Positions 14,764-21,171 of a DNA stretch of 40,656 bases are shown here, one piece after another. This stretch comes from a virus: IMG/VR virus record IMGVR_UViG_3300032462_000025, positions 1 through 40,656 of that record; one strand, 5' to 3'. The position numbers were made by a program, and so were the translations under genes. Under the pieces are notes generated by a model. The model saw nothing but the letters and a program-made list of their open reading frames with translations, had not been told where the DNA came from and ran no database searches. Position 1 is the first letter of the stretch. Every line of letters begins with the position of its first letter.

Positions 14764-15617
14764 AAGCATTATTAGCAGGTTACGGAGGAATTGGATCGAG
14801 TGTGTATTATCCAGAGTTAAAAGGTCTCGGGCATGATGTAGACATATACGATACTTTTGCACCAGAAGGGAAGAAAGTTCCAAAAATTAAAAAAGCATAT
14901 GACTTAGCAGTTATATGCACACCCAATTTCACACATGAAACCATCGCAAGAACACTTGCTGAAACGGGAACAAAAGAAATCTTCATTGAGAAGCCCGGAG
15001 TATCATCTGTTGCAAGTTGGAGTAAAATGTGCGATGACTTTCCAGATACAAATTTTCACCTTGTAAAAAATAATCTGTTCAGAGATAGTTACGGCAACAT
15101 AGTAGAAATGGTCAAGCGTAAAGATTTAATGGGCGTAGATATTACCTGGTATAGTAATAACAGGATCCCGAACCCAGGCAGTTGGTTTACAACACGGGAC
15201 AAATCATTCGGTGGAGTAGAATATGATCTGATGCCACATTTATATTGCTTTGCACTGATTATGTTTGGAGAGGACAAACTGGTATGGTCAGAATTCAGCC
15301 AACACGCATATAGACGCTGGGATTTAAAGAATATCCAAACCACATCATATGGGAAAGTCGATCCTAACGGTATATACGATGTGAACGACGTAGCAACTGC
15401 ACATGCAAGAATTGGAAGAATCTCACTAAAGATGTCTGCATCATGGAAAGAAGGATATGATAAACAATCGGTTACTCTGTTTTTCAAAGATGGCATGACA
15501 TACGAGTGGAACTTCGGATTATGTCCGGCTAATGCATATGGGAAAATGCTTCAATGCCAGTCTGACTCGAGATTTATAGATACAGAGATTCACAACTTCT
15601 TGGAAGGATTCGAATGA
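14760..15617 (+). CDS. Gfo/Idh/MocA-family NAD(P) oxidoreductase
   Basis: 285 residues. GYGGIGSS (8-15) is the Rossmann dinucleotide loop, AVICTPNFTHETIA the second strand and helix, and FIEKPGVSS the EKP signature of the Gfo/Idh/MocA family, whose Lys is catalytic. These enzymes oxidise or reduce sugars and cyclitols, often nucleotide-activated. The C-terminal half (FGGVEYDLMPHLYCF, then long beta strands) fits the family's substrate sheet, and the Asp/His region DLMPH matches the DxxxH active site. It overlaps the dehydrogenase that follows by 4 bases; the pair and the glycosyltransferase at 17409 probably share a sugar pathway (inference). Confidence 0.85.
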   Translation: MKALLAGYGGIGSSVYYPELKGLGHDVDIYDTFAPEGKKVPKIKKAYDLAVICTPNFTHETIARTLAETGTKEIFIEKPGVSSVASWSKMCDDFPDTNFHLVKNNLFRDSYGNIVEMVKRKDLMGVDITWYSNNRIPNPGSWFTTRDKSFGGVEYDLMPHLYCFALIMFGEDKLVWSEFSQHAYRRWDLKNIQTTSYGKVDPNGIYDVNDVATAHARIGRISLKMSASWKEGYDKQSVTLFFKDGMTYEWNFGLCPANAYGKMLQCQSDSRFIDTEIHNFLEGFE

Positions 15618-16525
15618 TTACACGAATGTTTTATACAAACGGCAAGCACGATATTGTAGAAGGCGAGTGGGACAAGCCTGAAATCACCGACGATGAAATC
15701 GAAGTAAAGGCTGTGTTGACAGGCGTATGCCGATCTGACGTAGATATGTTTGCAGGTCAGTTCCAGTTATTACCGAGAAATATTCAGGGACACGAAGGGC
15801 TGGGCGTAGTATCCAAAGCTGGCAAAAATATTAAGGGTGTAAAGGAGGGCGATATTGTTGCTACTAGAGGTGAGCCAGCATTCTCTGATTTTTATAATGC
15901 AAAAGATAAAACCTTTGTTAAAGTACCGGAGATAAATCCTAAATACATTATAGAACCCGTTGCATGTGGAGTCAATATATCTAAATCACTTTTCATACCA
16001 GAGTCCGGCACAGTCCTAATTTTGGGAACAGGATTCTTGTCTACTGTTGTTTATAGAATGCTAAGGATGATTAATCCTGAAGTCAGCAAATATGTTGTTG
16101 TCGGAAATGCTAATAAGGAATTCTGGCTAAAAGAGAAATGTGTGGAGTTGACAGACATAACAGGATTACGTAATAGGCAATTTAAGTACATAGTTGATTT
16201 ATCAGATAAACCTGAGTATCTATCATTGAACATCTACGCTGAACGTGCTATAATAGTTTTAGCAGCAGAAAAATATCCCGAGGCAAAGTTGTCATTCGGA
16301 CAATTCCTGTGGAAGGCTGTTAATATGGTTTTCCCCAGTCCGAGGAATGCAAGTTTTCATGATTCTATGAAGACTTCGGTACAGTTAATATCGGATGGGT
16401 ATTTAAATGTTGACAAGTTATGGACTAAGCCTTATGACAGAGAAACAGAAGTGCTAACAGCATTCAGAGACGGACTAGCAAAACCAGATGGATATTCCAG
16501 AGGATATATAGAATGGCGAAAATGA
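15614..16525 (+). CDS. Zinc-type alcohol/polyol dehydrogenase-like protein (MDR)
   Basis: 303 residues of the medium-chain dehydrogenase family. The catalytic zinc set is visible: GVCRSDVDMF (Cys near 38), GHEGLGVV (His and Glu near 60) and IEPVACGVNI (Glu near 115). The four-Cys structural-zinc lobe is absent, replaced by a short linker, which explains a length below the usual 340-370. The nucleotide loop is VLILGTGFLSTVV. The substrate is probably a sugar or polyol. It is co-translated with the Gfo/Idh gene upstream, and a homing endonuclease gene faces its 3' end 4 bases further on. Confidence 0.85.
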   Translation: MITRMFYTNGKHDIVEGEWDKPEITDDEIEVKAVLTGVCRSDVDMFAGQFQLLPRNIQGHEGLGVVSKAGKNIKGVKEGDIVATRGEPAFSDFYNAKDKTFVKVPEINPKYIIEPVACGVNISKSLFIPESGTVLILGTGFLSTVVYRMLRMINPEVSKYVVVGNANKEFWLKEKCVELTDITGLRNRQFKYIVDLSDKPEYLSLNIYAERAIIVLAAEKYPEAKLSFGQFLWKAVNMVFPSPRNASFHDSMKTSVQLISDGYLNVDKLWTKPYDRETEVLTAFRDGLAKPDGYSRGYIEWRK

Positions 16526-16529
16526 GAAT

Positions 16530-17351
16530 TTATACAGAGTTATAATCCTCGTATAATTCTTTTAAAGTTTTATCACATTTTACATTCTTTTTAGAATTAT
16601 CTATATGCCATAACATTCTAAGATTTGTCCAATGGCCTATAATCTTAGCAGGAACATTATTTTTAAAACCAGCGTCAACGGAATAAATATGATCTAGGCT
16701 GTATTTATACCGTGCTCTTTGCAAATTGTGTGGATTTATTTTATAAAAATGAGTGTGATAGTTTGTCGTAGTTATAGACTTAACATCGCGTCTATAATTT
16801 TCTAAATCAGCAATTTTATTTCGAGAAATCCAATCTCCCGTTAATTCTCTGCTCATTCTAATCTTGGAGATTACGCTGTGGTCTTTAGATACATTTTTTA
16901 CACCATATTTTTTCATTATTGAATTTTCTAATTTTATTTTAATTTTATCAGATTTCATCGGATGAGAAACACCAAACTTAGTAATACATGTGAGTTCTAC
17001 CGAACTTCGAAAATCCTGTGATTGTGATGCAAAGTCAGTTCCGTATCGTAATTTACTTGTTTCTATTGTTTTGGATTTATAATCCGGATTATTATTCCTG
17101 CATGTACCAGAACAATTCTTGCTATATCCGTATCGTAGTCCTAAAAATTTTAACGGCTTTTCTTTACAAACGGGGCACAGTATAGTATAATAAGAATCTA
17201 AGTAAATTGCATGATACGCTTGTTGGAATAATGACCATTTTTCTGGATATTCTAAATCTAAATTAATAATATAATTTTTTATAATAGTGTTTAAATCAGT
17301 TATTTTTCCTGGATATGATTTGATAATATTTTTAATTTCAGTATTTGTCAT
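16530..17351 (-). CDS. HNH-type homing endonuclease with zinc-finger and repeat module
   Basis: 273 residues. The N-terminal third has a CPVCK...C..C pattern (about 59-84), likely a zinc finger, followed by TKFGVSHPMKSDKIKIKLEN and MKKYGVKNVSKDHSVISKI, two copies of a (K/R)(F/Y)GVxxxxK module shared with the endonuclease at 35974. The C-terminus, YSLDHIYSVDAGF followed by HWTNLRMLWHIDN and NVKCDK, has the D-H, N-L-R and N-K residues of an HNH-type nuclease. It sits in reverse between the dehydrogenase and glycosyltransferase genes, probably a mobile intruder in one operon. Late promoter at 17377-17384. Confidence 0.8.
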   Translation of the reverse strand: MTNTEIKNIIKSYPGKITDLNTIIKNYIINLDLEYPEKWSLFQQAYHAIYLDSYYTILCPVCKEKPLKFLGLRYGYSKNCSGTCRNNNPDYKSKTIETSKLRYGTDFASQSQDFRSSVELTCITKFGVSHPMKSDKIKIKLENSIMKKYGVKNVSKDHSVISKIRMSRELTGDWISRNKIADLENYRRDVKSITTTNYHTHFYKINPHNLQRARYKYSLDHIYSVDAGFKNNVPAKIIGHWTNLRMLWHIDNSKKNVKCDKTLKELYEDYNSV

Positions 17352-17367
17352 GTTTAGTATGCAGTTT

Positions 17368-17384
17368 TATAAATAATATTTATA
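17368..17384. promoter_or_regulatory. Divergent pair of late promoters TATAAATA
   Basis: TATAAATA on the plus strand (17368-17375) and on the minus strand (17384-17377), one base apart. The plus box would start RNA near 17381 for the glycosyltransferase, the minus box near 17371 for the endonuclease. Both are exact T4 consensus. Confidence 0.6.
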
Positions 17385-17408
17385 CATTATGGGACGGAGG
17401 TACCTAGT

Positions 17409-18488
17409 TTGCGAAATATAATTATCTTTTCATTGGAGCCGTTAGAATCGAGATATACGTGTGAATGGCATACATATCTTCCAAAATTATTAAAGGACGC
17501 GGCGGGGGATGAATTTAATATAATACAAATAGATGGCGATACAAATAGTGGAACGCCGACGCACGGTGCATTTCTGGATTTCCTATCTACGAATCAATGG
17601 AAGAACGAACAGGCAAATAAATTCTTTAACTTAGTTAAAGATGGAATAATATTAAAGGGTGATAGAATATTATTTACCGACTTTTGGAATCCCACTATAT
17701 TAGAAATAAAATATGTAAATGATCTTATGTCTATGGACTGGGAGTTACATGCATTTGTTCATGCCGGGTCATATGACAGCCAGGACTTTTTAGGCAGGCT
17801 AATAAAGGACAAAAATTGGACTTATTCCACTGAACGTGCATTATTCCATGCAATTGATCACAATTGGTTTGCAACACAGTACCATGTAGATTTATTTGTT
17901 AAATCTATAGTAGGTCACGAAAATTACTTTAAACATGCATCGACTGGGAAAATTAGTCTGACTGGTTGGCCGATGGATTATCTCCCGGATACTTTATCTA
18001 AGTATGATATTTCACAGAAAGAAGATATCATTATATTTCCACACAGGATTGCACCAGAAAAGCAACCAGAAATATTCAGAGACCTAGCAACGTCTATGCC
18101 ACAATATAAATTTGTTGTGTGCCAAGATGATAAATTATCTAAACAAGAATATCATAAATTACTTGCTAAGTCTAAAGTAGTATGGTCTGCTAACTTACAA
18201 GAAACTTTAGGTATTAGTCCATTCGAAGGTGCATTAATGGGTGCGATACCGTTATTACCCTTCAGGTTAAGCTATTTCGAAATGTATGAACCGATTTTTC
18301 TCTACCCAACAGAATGGACAGAATCATTCGAGAATTACTTAGAAAATAAAGAAGATATTATGTACAAGATTGAATATCTGATGAAAAATTATGAAGAAAT
18401 AAGGGCGTCGGTTGACAATTTAGCAGATCATTTATTAGAGAAATATTTTACAGCCACAGAGCTAATTAACAAATTATTAAGGAAATAG
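17409..18488 (+). CDS. GT-B glycosyltransferase, TTG start
   Basis: 359 residues. Two Rossmann-like halves: the N-terminal one begins IIIFSLEPLESRYTCEWH, the C-terminal one begins DIIIFPHRIAPEKQPEIF (about 205) and contains NLQETLGISPFEGALMGAIP (about 265-284), the E...G...E.AL.GAIP pattern of nucleotide-sugar binding in GT1/GT4-like enzymes. It transfers a sugar to an unknown acceptor: modified DNA base, host envelope or phage protein. TTG 17409 is chosen because a strong GGAGG (17396-17400) lies 8 bases before it. The gene downstream starts within 2 bases of its stop, so they are co-expressed. Confidence 0.85.
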   Translation: MRNIIIFSLEPLESRYTCEWHTYLPKLLKDAAGDEFNIIQIDGDTNSGTPTHGAFLDFLSTNQWKNEQANKFFNLVKDGIILKGDRILFTDFWNPTILEIKYVNDLMSMDWELHAFVHAGSYDSQDFLGRLIKDKNWTYSTERALFHAIDHNWFATQYHVDLFVKSIVGHENYFKHASTGKISLTGWPMDYLPDTLSKYDISQKEDIIIFPHRIAPEKQPEIFRDLATSMPQYKFVVCQDDKLSKQEYHKLLAKSKVVWSANLQETLGISPFEGALMGAIPLLPFRLSYFEMYEPIFLYPTEWTESFENYLENKEDIMYKIEYLMKNYEEIRASVDNLADHLLEKYFTATELINKLLRK

Positions 18489-18489
18489 T

Positions 18490-19371
18490 ATGGATACATT
18501 CGTAAGAAAGGGACACGAGAGCGTAAAGTTTTTCGTAGGTCCGGAAATTGAGCAAACCCCAGCATTTTGTAAGAAGACATTGTTTGTAGTGGGGTTGCAG
18601 GACATTGCTGAAATTGAAACATTAGCGAGAGAACATAAGACGCCACATATTTTCCTCAGTGCAAATCGTTCATTCGATTCTGTAGAAATGAAAGGTGGTG
18701 TGTATGTTGTTGGCGACACACTTGCATCGGACTGGGCTGCCCAAATTCATGCATTGCTAGACATGGGATTTATGGTATCACTGGATTACCCTGCGCACAA
18801 ACACGTATACGTATTGCAAATTCTGAGTCCAGCTATTTGGCAATCTAGAAACTTTGTACCAGTACTTAGCGTTGCTATTCCATGCGTAAGCACATCTAGC
18901 ATTAACTTAACTGTTAAAATTGATGACTCGAATTTCGGAGAAACTAATCCAGGCGTGTGGTGCATGAACCACACCGAAGTTACAGATAGTAACCGATTCA
19001 CAGCATGGAGTGAGTATGGCGACGATGTAGTTATCGATACAACTACATCCTATGCCGAGGTCAACAAGCCACCAGTCAACTTAGCTGCCGCGAAAAAGGT
19101 GGTTGAAGAAATCAGGGAACCATTAGTAATTTCTGCAGATGTTAAGGAAGAAGGAATACCGGAAATTGTAAAACACTTTGAAGATGCAGAATTGAATCCA
19201 CAGGCAATAGGGATCGATACGGAATCAAAATCCAAACTAAAACCAGACCCAATTGAGGAAGCAGAACAAGCTAAAAAAACAGAAGTTGCAGCAACAGACG
19301 CATTGAGTGCATATACCCAAACTAAAGTCGAGGTTAAAGAGCCAGCTAAGAAGAAGGTAGTTAAGAAATGA
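18490..19371 (+). CDS. Conserved phage protein with charged C-terminal tail, unknown
   Basis: 293 residues. The first 190 form a folded-looking domain with HIFLSANRSFDS, MGFMVSLDYPAHKHV, IWQSRNFVPVLSVAIP and NPGVWCMNHTEVTDSNRFT; I associate this set with T4-like cyanophage proteins of unknown role. Residues about 200-293 are low-complexity, Lys/Glu/Ala-rich, ending in EPAKKKVVKK, probably disordered and able to bind nucleic acid. Placed between the glycosyltransferase and the QueD-like gene, overlapping the latter by 4 bases. Confidence 0.7.
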   Translation: MDTFVRKGHESVKFFVGPEIEQTPAFCKKTLFVVGLQDIAEIETLAREHKTPHIFLSANRSFDSVEMKGGVYVVGDTLASDWAAQIHALLDMGFMVSLDYPAHKHVYVLQILSPAIWQSRNFVPVLSVAIPCVSTSSINLTVKIDDSNFGETNPGVWCMNHTEVTDSNRFTAWSEYGDDVVIDTTTSYAEVNKPPVNLAAAKKVVEEIREPLVISADVKEEGIPEIVKHFEDAELNPQAIGIDTESKSKLKPDPIEEAEQAKKTEVAATDALSAYTQTKVEVKEPAKKKVVKK

Positions 19372-19727
19372 TAACAAAGACATTTATAAAAGTTAGAACA
19401 GAATTTGAAGGTTTTCATTTCTACCCAGGTGCAGCATCGATCGACGAGAAAATCAGATTTTTAGAAAATGAACATAGGCACATCTTTAAAGTGGGTGTAA
19501 AAATATCAGTGACCCACTTAGATCGGGAATTAGAATTTTTCCTAGTGAAGTGGGCATTGCAAGACTTTATTAAAGTCGGCAAAATGAATCATAAGAGTTG
19601 CGAAATGATATCTATGGATATTTTACAAAATCACCTAATTCCAAAATATGGTTCGAATAGATACTATGAAGTTATTGTGTCGGAAGACGGGGAATCAGAT
19701 GGTATAATAGAATTTATACCTGAATAA
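19368..19727 (+). CDS. QueD/PTPS-superfamily-like protein
   Basis: 119 residues following the 6-pyruvoyl-tetrahydropterin synthase layout: FEGFH (His 17), EHRHIF (His 36 and 38, in place of HGH), DRELEFFLVK as the strand-helix after it, SCEMISMDIL (78-87, in place of the (P)T.E...) and VIVSEDGE (103-109) as the final strand with acidic residue. The three zinc-ligand His are kept. The catalytic Cys before HxH is missing (LENEHRH), so activity as QueD is uncertain. QueD supplies the substrate of QueE's pathway (carboxy-tetrahydropterin), which fits queE and dpdA here. It could instead be a non-enzymatic relative. Confidence 0.6.
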   Translation: MITKTFIKVRTEFEGFHFYPGAASIDEKIRFLENEHRHIFKVGVKISVTHLDRELEFFLVKWALQDFIKVGKMNHKSCEMISMDILQNHLIPKYGSNRYYEVIVSEDGESDGIIEFIPE

Positions 19728-19910
19728 AGTTTATGTATTGTAATAGAACATTTATTATGCTTCTGTAATTTAGTGGTTCGGGCAGCATTTGTCCAGAATC
19801 GACATTTACAATCAGAATTTAACATTATCTCCCCATCATCGTGTATTTACCAATTGATTACATATCTAAAAAGTGTGATGGGCGCATCATTTCAGTCGAA
19901 GACGGAGAAA

Positions 19911-20138
19911 ATGGAGCTACCCTTACCTACACGCCCACCTGAGTTTGATAAGAAATATAAAATCATCATTAAACACAAACATACACTCGAATACCATAAA
20001 ATGCTCGAGTGGGTAGATAATAATAGTAATGGTGCAGTCGAAGTAAAACTTGGCGGCGAGTTAGTAATAACTGATGCATATTTTGCATTCGAAGACCCGG
20101 ATGATGCATTAGTTTTTAGGATTAAGTATGAAATATAA
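19911..20138 (+). CDS. Small phage protein with FxDxDDAxxFxI ending
   Basis: 75 residues if started at ATG 19911, which follows GGAG (19904-19907); a longer frame from GTG 19773 lacks a ribosome site. The end, YFAFEDPDDALVFRIKYE, resembles that of the protein at 23022 (WYFQDIADAMVFKIMW), and both have a Lys/His-rich first half, so they are probably paralogues. Function unknown. Overlaps the next gene by 11 bases. The 180 bases before it hold no other gene I can support. Confidence 0.55.
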   Translation: MELPLPTRPPEFDKKYKIIIKHKHTLEYHKMLEWVDNNSNGAVEVKLGGELVITDAYFAFEDPDDALVFRIKYEI

Positions 20139-20370
20139 CAAAGGGTTGTTTAACAATTCTACACAGAATTGGATCGAACAGTTTAATGGTCTGAGTATGC
20201 AAATTCCTGTAATGGATTTACACGAACACGTACGGGAACTAGAGGAAAAGGTAAAGGTGTTAGAAATGCAACAGGCTGCATTACTAGAATACCCCGCATT
20301 ATCTGAAGCTTACAAAGAATATAAACTAGTTGAAAAACTTGTATTAGGAGATAAAAATGGCAATAAATAA
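20128..20370 (+). CDS. Small coiled-coil phage protein
   Basis: 80 residues. From about 32 to 60 (HVRELEEKVKVLEMQQAALL) it forms heptads with Leu/Val at a and d positions, a short coiled coil. The N-terminus (TQNWIEQFNGLSMQIPVMD) may be a binding patch. No enzyme motif. Overlaps the genes on both sides. Confidence 0.6.
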   Translation: MKYNKGLFNNSTQNWIEQFNGLSMQIPVMDLHEHVRELEEKVKVLEMQQAALLEYPALSEAYKEYKLVEKLVLGDKNGNK

Positions 20371-20836
20371 TCCTAAATGGGCAACAATCGGGCCGATGCC
20401 TGCACAAAGCACAGTGACATTACCAGACGTAACGTCTGGTACAATTGGCATATCGAGTGCAGTTACGGCAGCTAATGGCGCCTGGTCGTCAAATTCTGGC
20501 GGACCAGCACATTGGGTTAGCGCGCCGCCTCCGACAAATATCATAACAATATATGACAGAGATGAAAAGCCTTGCGTGACATTAGAATTAGATGGTTCTG
20601 TTACCTGGGAAGATCCTACTAAAATAGATGAAGCTGCAGAAATGTTTAGCAAGACATTGACAATGTCAGCTGAAATAAAGAGTGGAATTACGAATGGTGT
20701 AAAGACAAAAATCAGAAATACAATATTCGAAGAAATCATACAAATAGCACAAAGGAAGGGATCTGTAACTGTTGACGACTTGACTTATATGTATGAATCA
20801 GCTAAAATAATGGATAAATTACAAGGGTCGATGTGA
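20357..20836 (+). CDS. Conserved phage protein, unknown
   Basis: 159 residues with AGGAG (20345-20349) before the ATG. The Gly/Ser/Pro-rich first 60 residues are followed by IITIYDRDEKPCVTLELDGS and TWEDPTKIDEAAEMFSKTL, then two helices KTKIRNTIFEEIIQIAQRKG and DDLTYMYESAKIMDKLQGS. The beta-hairpin plus helices layout is common in T4-like and related phages. No function known. Confidence 0.65.
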   Translation: MAINNPKWATIGPMPAQSTVTLPDVTSGTIGISSAVTAANGAWSSNSGGPAHWVSAPPPTNIITIYDRDEKPCVTLELDGSVTWEDPTKIDEAAEMFSKTLTMSAEIKSGITNGVKTKIRNTIFEEIIQIAQRKGSVTVDDLTYMYESAKIMDKLQGSM

Positions 20837-21027
20837 CATTATCAATACAAGAACTAAAGCAGATAGCAGAATCTTTAAAAGAATGCGATCCCGATGTCGA
20901 GTATTTTTCATTTGCCCCGTCACTGGAATACGCCAGAAGGCGGAAAGATGCAGCACTCAAATTATTAAAAAAAGAAATAAAGGAATTACAAAATGTTCGG
21001 GACGCTAACTATAATAACCCACAGTGA
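20833..21027 (+). CDS. Small helical phage protein, GTG start
   Basis: 64 residues, opening with GTG at 20833 that overlaps the previous TGA. Mostly one helix pair, IQELKQIAESLKECD and RRRKDAALKLLKKEIKELQN, strongly basic in the second half. Unknown function; reality rests on overlap and codon pattern. Confidence 0.5.
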   Translation: MTLSIQELKQIAESLKECDPDVEYFSFAPSLEYARRRKDAALKLLKKEIKELQNVRDANYNNPQ

Positions 21028-21084
21028 GTTCGTTTTTTGTGTTTAAGGTATGTGTAAAAATTATGAGAATACTTACGACAATTG

Positions 21085-21112
21085 TTGCTTAGTGTTTGTT
21101 ATGTGTTATATT
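21085..21112 (+). promoter_or_regulatory. Possible promoter before queE
   Basis: TTGCTT (21085-21090), 16-bp spacer, TATATT (21107-21112) in an AT-rich 145-base gap. Moderate match; it would give a leader of about 55 bases that includes the palindrome at 21130. Confidence 0.4.
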
Positions 21113-21129
21113 ATTAAAAAATGCTTTAT

Positions 21130-21149
21130 ACATAGATATTTATCTATGT
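21130..21149. promoter_or_regulatory. 20-bp palindrome ahead of queE
   Basis: ACATAGATATTTATCTATGT: two perfect 9-bp arms round TT, 22 bases before the queE start and just before its GGAG site. It could be an operator for a dimeric repressor or an RNA hairpin. No T-run follows, so it is not a terminator. Confidence 0.55.
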
Positions 21150-21171
21150 TTGGCACAAATGGAGAATTAAA

